Assembly: GCA_963732415.1 (NCBI GenBank) | Contig: CAVSZK010000009.1 | Location: forward strand, 124,001-188,000 | From: RPQJ01 sp963732415 | Lineage (GTDB): Bacteria > Pseudomonadota > Gammaproteobacteria > Steroidobacterales > Steroidobacteraceae | Length of the DNA stretch: 64,000 nucleotides | Reading direction: 5' to 3' | Shown: in pieces, positions 25,292-33,488 of the stretch | How positions within the stretch are numbered: position 1 is the first letter of the stretch | Layout of the letters: every line of letters begins with the position of its first letter | Position numbers and translations under genes: made by a program | Notes under the pieces: model-generated | What the model saw: only the letters and a program-made list of their open reading frames with translations | Database searches by the model: none | What the model was told of the DNA's origin: nothing

Positions 25292-25948
25292 TCACTCTCC
25301 TTCGGGACGCTTCGATACGCGGAAGTAGGGAAACAGGATATCGTCCTGGACAATCGGCTCGAACAACACGTCCTTGCGGTGCTTGAGTACGTCACGGAAA
25401 CTCTCGGTAGCCAGTGTCTCCGCCCCGCGAGCCGTGTCCTCGCCGAGCTTGGACGAGCGGTTCATCTCGTCGCCCATCGAAAGATTCGGGCCAATCCTGT
25501 AGACATCGCCGTAGCCGATGCCTATCGAGCAGTAGGCGGGATTCTCCGTCGCAAGGCCTGAGGCATTGAACAACTCGATGCGCCGGTGGATCTCCTGCGC
25601 GGCGTCCAGCGCCTTCCCGGGATCGTCGAACAGCGCCACCAGGTCATCTGCGAACGCGCGCACCAGCGTCGCGTCATGGTCGTGCAGCACCGGAATACAT
25701 ACTTTCTGCGCGTTCAGGATCCGCAGGAACGCCTCGGCCTGCCGCCCTTCGAAGCAGCTAGTGGTGAACCCGGTCATGTCCAGCGTCAGGATCGTGGCAC
25801 GGTACAGGTACTTGGCATCCAGTTCCGCGTGGCTCATTCGTCCGGCCTGGAAGTCGAGCAGGTCGCGGTAGACCTCCTCACTCCAGCCGTTGTAGGTCGC
25901 GAGCTGCTCGGGCTTTTCGAGCAGCGCAAAAGGCAGGGCGTCTCTCAT
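25292..25948 (-). CDS. Class III adenylate/guanylate cyclase-like domain protein
   Basis: The 218-residue protein is essentially one cyclase homology domain with a short N-terminal helix region. Metal-binding Asp57 is in LTLDMTGFT and Asp101 in FADDLVALF, at the usual spacing. The GIGYGDVYRIGPNLSMGDEMN segment is the family's later block; Asn163 is kept, but the transition-state arginine four residues on is Lys167 (NRSSKLGED). Many such proteins carry this Lys, and their activity is uncertain. It lies between cpdA and dctP and is very probably co-transcribed. If active, it would make cAMP or cGMP in the cytoplasm. Confidence 0.72.
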   Translation of the reverse strand: MRDALPFALLEKPEQLATYNGWSEEVYRDLLDFQAGRMSHAELDAKYLYRATILTLDMTGFTTSCFEGRQAEAFLRILNAQKVCIPVLHDHDATLVRAFADDLVALFDDPGKALDAAQEIHRRIELFNASGLATENPAYCSIGIGYGDVYRIGPNLSMGDEMNRSSKLGEDTARGAETLATESFRDVLKHRKDVLFEPIVQDDILFPYFRVSKRPEGE

Positions 25949-26002
25949 CTATCACTCCCGTTTTCCGACGCAGGCATGCGGAACCTGCATCGCGATGAGG
26001 GT

Positions 26003-26806
26003 TCAGATCCGGTCATCGCGTGGCCGCTTTGTGATCAGCCAGTCCTGCAACCACATGACTTCCGTGCGGATCGAGCCATCCGGCAACAGGTTCAGCCAGC
26101 GATAGCCCGGCGGACGAAGGTCCATCACGCAGGTCGCGGTCCCCGGCGTGAATTGCGCGCAGGTCGACGGCGTCGCGAGTACGCGAAACGGACCGTGCTG
26201 TTGATCGAAGGCCTGGTGCACGTGACCAGACAGCACGACCTTGACCTGCGGAAAGCGCCGGAGCAGCGAAAGAAGATCCGCCGCGTTTCGCAGGCCGTAG
26301 TTGTCCAGCCACTCACTGCCGGTCGGCAGCGGCAGGTGGTGCAGGCAGACGAGGACCGGCCGGTCGGCGAATCCACGCAGGCTCGACTCGAGTCTCTCGA
26401 GTTCGGTCGCGGCCAGCGAGCCGGCCGGGTCGTCGTCGATATGCGTGTCCAGCAGCACCAGGCCCCAGGCGCCGAGCTTCGCGCTGCCGCAGAACTGGAG
26501 GTTGTCGGAATTGAGCAGTTCCGCCATCAACGCCGGCGCATCGTGGTTGCCCGGCAGGCACAGCACCGGGGCGCCCAGCCCGCCGACTGCCTCGCGGAAT
26601 GCCCTGTAGGCCCCCGCACTCATGTCGTCGCCGATGTCGCCAGTGACCAGTATCGCGTCGGGTGGCGGCACTCCTCCACCCAGCGCGTCAGCGAGCACGC
26701 TTCGGAAGGACTGCGCGGTGTTGACGCCGTAGATCTTGCGCGTCGGGTCCGCGAACAGGTGCGGATCCGTCACTTGCAACAGCCTGACAGGTCGAGTGGT
26801 GTTCAC
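26003..26806 (-). CDS. cpdA: CpdA-type 3',5'-cyclic-nucleotide phosphodiesterase (metallophosphoesterase)
   Basis: The 267-residue protein has all the calcineurin-type metal motifs in order: DPHL, GDIGDD, GNHD, LHHLP and GHVH. Length and opening (VRLLQVTDPHLF) fit CpdA, which hydrolyses cAMP to AMP in the cytoplasm. It begins three bases after the DevA-GAF stop and ends 54 bases before the cyclase-like gene. Its position beside a cyclase and in the same operon as a cyclic-nucleotide-binding lipase argues for a cyclic nucleotide substrate. Without that context, a broader phosphoesterase role would be possible. Confidence 0.86.
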   Translation of the reverse strand: MNTTRPVRLLQVTDPHLFADPTRKIYGVNTAQSFRSVLADALGGGVPPPDAILVTGDIGDDMSAGAYRAFREAVGGLGAPVLCLPGNHDAPALMAELLNSDNLQFCGSAKLGAWGLVLLDTHIDDDPAGSLAATELERLESSLRGFADRPVLVCLHHLPLPTGSEWLDNYGLRNAADLLSLLRRFPQVKVVLSGHVHQAFDQQHGPFRVLATPSTCAQFTPGTATCVMDLRPPGYRWLNLLPDGSIRTEVMWLQDWLITKRPRDDRI

Positions 26807-26809
26807 GGT

Positions 26810-28135
26810 TCACCGAATCCGTTGCCCGGCGCTGACCAGCGATTCGAGCAACACCGACAGGGATGACGCGAACTCACCGTAGCGCCGCTCATCGCTGTCG
26901 TCAAACGGCGCGCCGTCGCGTCGGTTCAGCAACTGGGTCACCGCGAAGACACGACCCTCGCGGTCGTGCAACGGCAGGCAGAGCACCGAACGCGTGCGAA
27001 AACCGGTCTGCACGTCCACCGCCCGGTTGAAGCGCGGATCGGCATAGGCGTCGGCGACCCGCACCGCCTTGCCGGAAGCGGCTGCTGCGCCCGCGATGCC
27101 GCTCGCGAGCGGTATCCGGACCGGGTCCCCGTCGGGCGCATCCTCGGATACGCGCAGCACCAGCTGCTGCCGGTCGCGGTCCACCAGGAACAGCGAGGCC
27201 CGCTCGGCATCGAGCAACTGGCCGACCCTGCGCGTAAAGACGCGTAATGACTGCTCGAGCATGCTCTGGTAGGCCTCGTCGCCCGCCATCGCAGTCGCCT
27301 CGATGAACTGCTGGGCCTGCTGGGTGAGTTGCTCCAGCGTGCGGCGGAAGGCCGGCTCGTCCATGTCCGCAACCAGCTTCTCGAGATCCTGCTTGTCGTT
27401 GCTCTGCGCGAGCATGTGCATCATCTGCCGTGTATTGGCGATGACTGCGTCGGTGAACGTGGACAGGCGCCCGTCTTCCAGGTGCAGGATCCGGTCGGCC
27501 ACGTCCAGGATGCGGTTATCGTGCGTCACGAGCAGGATGGTCGTGCCCTGCTCTCGCGCGAGCACCTGCATCCGTTCCACCACCTCGCGGCCGGAAGCCC
27601 GGTCGAGCGACGCGGTTGGTTCGTCCGCCAGCAACATGGCCGGCTGGCCCACCAACGCCCGCGCAATCGCCACCCGCTGGCGCTGCCCGCCAGACAGGTG
27701 CTCGGCGCGCTTATGCGTGTGGCCGGCGAGCCCGACCGCCTCCAGCATCTCGTTCGACTTCCGGCGAAGCTCGGCACGCCCGTGCCGGCCGGCGACACGC
27801 AGCCCGAGTTCCACGTTCTGCACAGCGGTCAGCGCGCCCAGCAGGTTGTGCTGCTGGAAGATGAATCCGATCCGCCTGCGTACTTCCTCCAGCGCTCCCG
27901 GTCGCGCTCCGCGCAGTTCGTTCCCCAGGATCCGCACGCTGCCCTCCTGGGCCGAACGCAGTGCCCCCACCAGCGTAAGCATCGTCGTCTTCCCCGAGCC
28001 CGAGGGTCCGGTCACGATGATGATTTCGCCTGCCGGTATCGTGGTGGAGACGTCGAACAGGACCTGGCGGCGCAGCGCCCCGCGACCGAAGTAGTGGTTC
28101 AACCCCTCGACGACGACTGGCGCCGGCGTGGCCAT
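26810..28135 (-). CDS. DevA-type ABC transporter ATPase fused to a GAF domain
   Basis: The 441-residue protein has two parts. Residues about 1-230 are a MacB/DevA-like ATPase: Walker A GPSGSGKTT (43-51), signature LSGGQRQR, Walker B MLLADEPTASLD and a switch histidine (VTHDNR). Residues about 285-425 form a GAF sensor domain (ASLFLVDRDRQQLVLRVSED; GKAVRVADAYADPRFN), reached through a coiled linker. DevA proteins normally stop near 240 residues, so the GAF extension is unusual and may let a small ligand gate the exporter. The ATG at 28135 overlaps the devC stop by one base (TGATG). Inner-membrane-associated. Confidence 0.88.
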   Translation of the reverse strand: MATPAPVVVEGLNHYFGRGALRRQVLFDVSTTIPAGEIIIVTGPSGSGKTTMLTLVGALRSAQEGSVRILGNELRGARPGALEEVRRRIGFIFQQHNLLGALTAVQNVELGLRVAGRHGRAELRRKSNEMLEAVGLAGHTHKRAEHLSGGQRQRVAIARALVGQPAMLLADEPTASLDRASGREVVERMQVLAREQGTTILLVTHDNRILDVADRILHLEDGRLSTFTDAVIANTRQMMHMLAQSNDKQDLEKLVADMDEPAFRRTLEQLTQQAQQFIEATAMAGDEAYQSMLEQSLRVFTRRVGQLLDAERASLFLVDRDRQQLVLRVSEDAPDGDPVRIPLASGIAGAAAASGKAVRVADAYADPRFNRAVDVQTGFRTRSVLCLPLHDREGRVFAVTQLLNRRDGAPFDDSDERRYGEFASSLSVLLESLVSAGQRIR

Positions 28136-29295
28136 CAGAAGACCTCCGCCGGATCGAGCTTGCGCACCTTGCGCAGCGCGAGGAATCCCGACAGCGCGCA
28201 CATCGCGATCGTCAGGCAGAACACCACCACGCCCCGCTCCGTAGTCAGGTGCAGCGGCAATCGCGTCGCTGCCGCCGCAGATCGATACAACCACCAGGCA
28301 GCCGCCGCGCCCGGAAGGAAGCCCAGGATGCCGAGGATGATCGCCTGCTGGAACACGATGCCGGAGACGAAGCGGTTGCGGTAACCCATCGCGCGCAGTG
28401 TCGCGTACTCGCGCAGGTGCTCCGAGACGTCGGCGAACAGGATCTGGTAGACGATGATGGCGCCGACCACGAGGCCCATGATGGCCCCGAAGGCGAACAC
28501 GTAGCCGATCGGCGTCGCGCCGTTCCAGTAGGCTTTCTCGCGCGCCACGAATTCAGCCTTGGTCATCACCAGCACGTCACGTGGCAGCGAAGCGCGCAGC
28601 CGGTCGCGGACCTGGTCGGGATCCGCTCCATCCTTGAGCGTGATGAGGCCGAGCTGGATGTCGTTGCGTGGGCGATCCGGGAAAAGCCGCAGCCAGTTGT
28701 CGACACTTGTGATGACCGTGCCGTCGATGCCGAACGACGGGCCGATCCCGACCAGGCCGACCACCTTGACGCTGCGATCGTTGATCTCGGTGACCACTGG
28801 CTCGCCGGACTCGAATACATCGTGCACGGGCCCGAATTCGGGCCGCGAAGCCATGTCGAACAGCACGACATCCTGTTTTCGTATCAGCGGATACGATTCG
28901 GCAAAGCCGGGCGTATCCAGCGTGTTCTTGTCCGGGTCGACGCCGACCGCGTTGATGCTGCGGCGGGCGTCGTTCCAGGGGTTCTTCCAGGTGGCCGGAA
29001 AGATGTAGACCGGGCTCACGTCGGCTACTGCGGGGTCTCCCATCGCCTCGTAAAGCCGCCGGATCGAGAACGGCTGCGGACGAACGATGAACACGCTGTC
29101 CGGGCTGAACAAGGCGATGTCGTAACGAAACCGCTCGTGGAACCGCAGCGTGCTCTCGAACAGCGCCGACCGGAAACCGAGCTGCATCAGGATCAGCAGC
29201 ACCGCGAAAGCTATGCCGGCAACGGCCACCACCAGCCGCACCGGCCTGTGCCAGAGCTGCAGCCAGCCGAGTGGCGCTGGAATGAAACTCGCCAT
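28135..29295 (-). CDS. DevC-type ABC exporter permease
   Basis: The 386-residue protein has the MacB/DevC layout: one N-terminal membrane helix (about 22-42), a large periplasmic domain (about 45-265) and three C-terminal helices in the FtsX domain (about 270-380), ending LRKVRKLDPAEVF. Loop motifs such as YATLRAMGYRN match DevC, the permease of the heterocyst glycolipid exporter. With DevB and DevA it would form a tripartite pump working with an outer-membrane TolC protein, which is not in this window. It starts three bases after the devB stop. Confidence 0.88.
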   Translation of the reverse strand: MASFIPAPLGWLQLWHRPVRLVVAVAGIAFAVLLILMQLGFRSALFESTLRFHERFRYDIALFSPDSVFIVRPQPFSIRRLYEAMGDPAVADVSPVYIFPATWKNPWNDARRSINAVGVDPDKNTLDTPGFAESYPLIRKQDVVLFDMASRPEFGPVHDVFESGEPVVTEINDRSVKVVGLVGIGPSFGIDGTVITSVDNWLRLFPDRPRNDIQLGLITLKDGADPDQVRDRLRASLPRDVLVMTKAEFVAREKAYWNGATPIGYVFAFGAIMGLVVGAIIVYQILFADVSEHLREYATLRAMGYRNRFVSGIVFQQAIILGILGFLPGAAAAWWLYRSAAAATRLPLHLTTERGVVVFCLTIAMCALSGFLALRKVRKLDPAEVF

Positions 29296-29298
29296 GCG

Positions 29299-30249
29299 TC
29301 AGCGACCGATCTCGATCTCGACCTGGAGATTCGTGAGCTTGGCCGCCGGGGCTGAGTCGTCGAGCCTGATCTCCACCTCGATGATCCTCGCGTCCTTGCG
29401 CGCCGCGGGATCGTCGCCGATCTGGTCCATTTTCTGGACCTTGGGGCGGATCCGAGTGACAGCGCCTTGCAGCGGCTTCGACAGCGCATCACTGCGGACC
29501 GTCGCGCGCTGGCCGACCTTTACCAGCCGGATGTCTGTCTCGTAAACCTCCGCGATCGCCAGCATCTGGTCTACCCGCCCCATCTCCACGATGCCGCCCG
29601 GACCGACGAGTTCGCCCGGCTTCGCGACCAGGTCCAGCACGCGCCCGGCGAATGGCGCGCGCACATAGGTTCGTTCAAGCTCGGCCTGCCGCTGCGCGAT
29701 CAGCGCCTGGGCGGACGCGATGCGCGATTCGGCGACGCCCGTTGCCGCGTTTCGCGACTTGCAAGACGCGGCGCCGGCCTCTGCGTCGCCCTTGGCCACT
29801 TCGGTCTCCTCGCTCGAGGCGAGACCGCGGCCTTGCAGCTCCGTCTTGCGGCGCGACTGCCTGGCCGCGACGCTGGCCTGCACGCAGGCCTCCTCGGCGT
29901 ACGCGGCAGCCGCCTTCGCGTCGCGACGCGCGGTCTCGAGACCGGCCTGCGCCTCGGCGAGGCGCGCCTTGGCGACCGCGACCATGTCGATCTCCCCGAT
30001 CAACTGGCCCGCCTTCAGGTCCTGCCCGCGTTCGACGACCAGACTGGTGACCACCACGCCCGCCACCGTTTCCGGCAGTGCCGCCGATACGCGCACTATC
30101 CCACCCTCGGGCTCGAGCCTGCCGAGCGCCGCGACGCCACGTGACGCTTTCGTCTTGTCCTGCGTAACCGCGGGCCAGGCTGCGCCCAGGGCCGTCGCCG
30201 CCGCGACGAGCATGAACAGGTGACGTGTGCGATTGGAATTCAGCTTCAT
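29299..30249 (-). CDS. DevB/HlyD-type membrane fusion protein
   Basis: The 316-residue exported adaptor has an N-terminal hydrophobic signal (about 10-30). It has the lipoyl halves (LGRLEPEGGIVRVSA and YVRAPFAGRVLDLVAKPGELV) flanking a long alpha-hairpin of Ala/Glu/Arg heptads (about 90-200), then a beta-barrel. Such adaptors bridge inner-membrane permease and outer-membrane TolC. GRLEPEGGIV is a hallmark of DevB-like forms. Its ATG overlaps the stop of the patatin gene by four bases, so the pump is translationally coupled to the lipase. Confidence 0.9.
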   Translation of the reverse strand: MKLNSNRTRHLFMLVAAATALGAAWPAVTQDKTKASRGVAALGRLEPEGGIVRVSAALPETVAGVVVTSLVVERGQDLKAGQLIGEIDMVAVAKARLAEAQAGLETARRDAKAAAAYAEEACVQASVAARQSRRKTELQGRGLASSEETEVAKGDAEAGAASCKSRNAATGVAESRIASAQALIAQRQAELERTYVRAPFAGRVLDLVAKPGELVGPGGIVEMGRVDQMLAIAEVYETDIRLVKVGQRATVRSDALSKPLQGAVTRIRPKVQKMDQIGDDPAARKDARIIEVEIRLDDSAPAAKLTNLQVEIEIGR

Positions 30250-32084
30250 CGAGCCTGCCCCTTCTTTTCATTCTGTTGGCGCTTGAAGCTGCCGTCTGCA
30301 AGCGACAGTTGACCCGCCTGGTAGCCTACCTCGACGATGCGGTCGAACGGACGCACGTCGGTGAAACCATAGCCGCCGAGCAACGGCTGAACCAGCAGGT
30401 CCGCCCGCTGCCCGGCCTTCAGCGACGACTCCATCGTGCCGATCGACATCGCCATCATCAGCATCGACATCGTACCGGGGACCCGGTAGTGCTTGGCGAA
30501 CGGCAGCATCCGTCCTGCCAGCAGCGTCCACGGTGAAGGCACGACATCGTAGTCAACCTCGTAATCGCGCCGCGCGGTGACATCGACGGCGACGATCTGG
30601 CCGACGGGCCGGTCGCGCATCACGTCAACCGGCAGGTTGTCGAGAATCCCGCCGTCGACGGTCAGCTTCCGGTCGACCACAGCCGGGGGGAAGATCCCCG
30701 GCAGCGAGGCGCTGGCACGCAGCGCACGTGGCAGCGAACCGCGCTCGTGCACCCGCACGCTGCCATCGCCGAGGTTGCTCGAAATGGCAAAGAAAGGAAT
30801 CGCGAGATCCTCGATCTGGCCACCCAGGTACTCGTCGATCAATCGTTCCATGCGTCGCCCCCTGAGGAACGACACGATCGGGAACGTCACGTCCCCGAAC
30901 GGTTTTCCACCGACGAACGCTGCACGCGCGCGGTCGATCACCAGTTCGGGATCCTCCGACACCGACATTCCGGCACCGAGGATGGCACCGATGCTCGACC
31001 CGCCGATCCAGTCCACGGGAATTCCGGCTTCGAGCAGCGCGCGGTAGACACCCAGGTGCGCGAATCCGCGTGCGGCGCCACCGCCCAGCACGAGCCCGAC
31101 CGACGTCCCGGCCACGATGCGAGCCAGCCGTTCCATGTCGCCGGGCACGCCGGATCGGACATGCAGGTGAAAATCCGGTTCACGGTCCTCGAGCCACGCG
31201 GCCGTACCGGACAGCTTCTCCGGGCGGCCGGAGTGATTCAGGACCAGCGCCCGACGCGAGGTGGCGCCGGACGGAGAGCCGAACACCTCTTTTTCCCAGG
31301 GGCGCAGCGCCGCTTCCGACGCGGCATCGGCAACCAGCAGTACGAGATCGGCGTGCCGCACGGCCACCTCGCGCCATGCGCCCTCGGCAGGATCGGCCAC
31401 GTAGAGCACGAATCGGTGCTCCGCCTCGCGCGCCGCCAGCCACTCGACCAGCGCCGGCGACAACTCCTCGTGCGCGGTAGCCGGCAGCGGCGGCGCACCC
31501 AGCGCATCGAGCTGCGACTCGGCAAGGATCAGGACGGAGCCCTGGGGCTCGAGCAACTCGCGCAGTCGGGAGGCGAGCGCCTGCGCCGACAGCCCGCCGT
31601 CCAGCGGCATCAGCGCAATGGTGCTGAACTTGCGGCTGACAGTCGTGCCGCCGGCGGTACGCTCACGCAGCCGCTCCGCGATGCCTCCGGCGACCCGACG
31701 CATCAGCGCGGGATGACGCTGCACCAATCGGTCGAACGCGTCGGAGCTCATCTTCAGCAGCAGGCTGCTGCGGACGGCGCGAAGACCGGCAGAACGCTGG
31801 CCACCGGTAAGCATGCCAACTTCGCCTATCATCTCGCCGGGGCCAACCTCCGCAATGAGGTGTTCTCCGGCGTCGCGTGCGTCGGCGCGCGCCATCCACA
31901 CCTGGAGCCTGCCACGCGCCAGCAGGTACATGCAGTCCGCTGACTCGCCCTGTCGGAACAGCCACTCGCCTCCCCGACAGACGACGGGCTCGAGTTCGGC
32001 CAGCACGGTTTCCGCCTCCTCCGGTGGAAGCGAAAAGTAGTGCTGCACTGCGGTCACCAGCGACCGCTTCGCCGAAGAATTCAT
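30246..32084 (-). CDS. Patatin-like phospholipase with N-terminal cyclic-nucleotide-binding domain (NTE-like)
   Basis: The 612-residue protein begins with a CNB domain (about 15-140). Its phosphate-binding cassette IGEVGMLTGGQRSAGLRAV keeps Glu88 and Arg97, the residues that bind cyclic nucleotides. A linker region with a P-loop-like fold (about 150-320) follows, then a patatin domain (about 328-490): oxyanion loop GGGAARG (334-340), GGSSIG with Ser364, and DGG with Asp477. This matches the neuropathy-target-esterase class of lysophospholipases. The ATG at 32084 follows AAGGGGGG. As first gene of the seven-gene operon, it sets lipid hydrolysis beside cAMP turnover genes. Confidence 0.9.
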   Translation of the reverse strand: MNSSAKRSLVTAVQHYFSLPPEEAETVLAELEPVVCRGGEWLFRQGESADCMYLLARGRLQVWMARADARDAGEHLIAEVGPGEMIGEVGMLTGGQRSAGLRAVRSSLLLKMSSDAFDRLVQRHPALMRRVAGGIAERLRERTAGGTTVSRKFSTIALMPLDGGLSAQALASRLRELLEPQGSVLILAESQLDALGAPPLPATAHEELSPALVEWLAAREAEHRFVLYVADPAEGAWREVAVRHADLVLLVADAASEAALRPWEKEVFGSPSGATSRRALVLNHSGRPEKLSGTAAWLEDREPDFHLHVRSGVPGDMERLARIVAGTSVGLVLGGGAARGFAHLGVYRALLEAGIPVDWIGGSSIGAILGAGMSVSEDPELVIDRARAAFVGGKPFGDVTFPIVSFLRGRRMERLIDEYLGGQIEDLAIPFFAISSNLGDGSVRVHERGSLPRALRASASLPGIFPPAVVDRKLTVDGGILDNLPVDVMRDRPVGQIVAVDVTARRDYEVDYDVVPSPWTLLAGRMLPFAKHYRVPGTMSMLMMAMSIGTMESSLKAGQRADLLVQPLLGGYGFTDVRPFDRIVEVGYQAGQLSLADGSFKRQQNEKKGQAR

Positions 32085-32369
32085 CACCCCCCCTTCGGAG
32101 CTGCGTGAGTTCGGAAACCACGCGGAATCAGCCCACATGGCTCCCGGCAAAATTACTTGTTGTGTCTGGGCGTGCCGATCCCTTGCACCCACCCGCGCGA
32201 GAGTCTATCTGCAAAACAGGCGAATGTCGGCACCGTCGCGCCGTGTGCTGTCGCCGCACGGCACCACGCTCAGCAGGGAATGATTTGCGTACATGGACTG
32301 CCGTCCATATACAACCGATCCGCTGCACCCATATGCTTGCATCATGGCCGGCGTATAGAGGGCAGCCTG
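32085..32369. promoter_or_regulatory. Divergent promoter region of the cAMP/exporter operon, with inverted repeat
   Basis: These 285 bases separate the divergent starts of the patatin and DUF4239 genes and should hold both promoters. ATGGAC-TGCC-GTCCAT (32293-32308) is a perfect six-base inverted repeat with a four-base spacer, a plausible dimer-binding operator. No good CRP-type site (TGTGA-N6-TCACA) was seen. Confidence 0.35.
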
Positions 32370-33197
32370 ATGATCGTCTCGTGGATCGGTTCCTGGGCGG
32401 AATCCGCAACCCTGCTGACTCTATATATGGTCACTGCCGTCCTGCTGATGGGCTGCGCGGTGGTCGGGACATTGATGGGGCGTTTCATCAATCGAAATAT
32501 CCCCGAGCCAGACCGCAAGCCCCTCGCCAGCGGCGTCACTGCGGCCGTGCTCGGCCTGCTGGCGTTCATGCTTGCCTTCACGTTCGGCACTGCGGCCAGC
32601 CGCTTTGCGGAACGCAAGCAACTGGTGGTCGAGGAATCCAACGCCATCGGCACGGCCTACCTCCGCGCGCAGCTGGTAGAGGAGCCGTACGGCGGCGCCA
32701 TCAGGGCACAGCTGCGTGATTACGTCGACAGCCGCCTCGAGGCGGCAGCGGGATCCGACCCCAGGGATCAGCAGCGGCTGGCGCGGTTCCTCGCCGACGC
32801 GAACTCGACCCACGCGCAGATGTGGTCCCAGGTCGTGGAACTCTCGAGGCAGCAGCCGGATTCTGTCGTGGTCGGCCTGCTGGCGAGCGCCATCAACTCA
32901 GTGATCGATCTTCATGGCAGGCGCGTCGCCGTGGGACTGCACAATCGAATTCCGGCCAGCATCTGGGTGACGATCTACTTCATTGCGATCATCGCGACAG
33001 CACTGACGGGATACGATTCCGGGCTCTCCTCCGGCCGCAGCACGATCGCAGCGCTCGGCACGGTGGCGATGATCATGACGTTTTCCGCTGTCGTGCTGCT
33101 GAACATCGATCTCGACCGGCCTGCGCAGACCATGTTCAGCGTAGACCAGCAGGCGATGATCGATCTGCAGAGGAGCTTCTCCGAACCGGGACCTTGA
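32370..33197 (+). CDS. DUF4239-like membrane protein
   Basis: The 275-residue protein has two N-terminal membrane helices (about 12-32 and 50-70) and two C-terminal ones (about 200-220 and 230-250), flanking a soluble helical domain rich in Arg and Asp. The segment FAERKQLVVEESNAIGTAYLRAQLV is typical of the DUF4239 (bestrophin-like) family. The ATG at 32370 was chosen because the frame upstream is non-coding in character. The family's function is not established, though a channel-like fold has been suggested. Monocistronic, divergent from the lipase operon. Confidence 0.72.
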   Translation: MIVSWIGSWAESATLLTLYMVTAVLLMGCAVVGTLMGRFINRNIPEPDRKPLASGVTAAVLGLLAFMLAFTFGTAASRFAERKQLVVEESNAIGTAYLRAQLVEEPYGGAIRAQLRDYVDSRLEAAAGSDPRDQQRLARFLADANSTHAQMWSQVVELSRQQPDSVVVGLLASAINSVIDLHGRRVAVGLHNRIPASIWVTIYFIAIIATALTGYDSGLSSGRSTIAALGTVAMIMTFSAVVLLNIDLDRPAQTMFSVDQQAMIDLQRSFSEPGP

Positions 33198-33488
33198 ACC
33201 GGTTTACCGGCGACTCCGCGCTACGCTCCCGCCTTCGGCGGGCCATCAAGTTCGATGTTGGATCCATCCCACCGGGCGGCGCTCGGATGACATGGCAACT
33301 CTTTCTAAATCAACAGGTTGACCTCCCAATCCCGCGTGTTGACGTATCGTCGAGGTGCCCGTGTCCGGCACCAACCTCTGGCGCCATCCTTCTCACGCCG
33401 GCAGGTATCCGTTAGCCTTTGTTGTTCTACATGGCGCGAACGCCTACCCTGCCCGCGCCACAGGCAATTGGACGCATAGGGTTCGACA

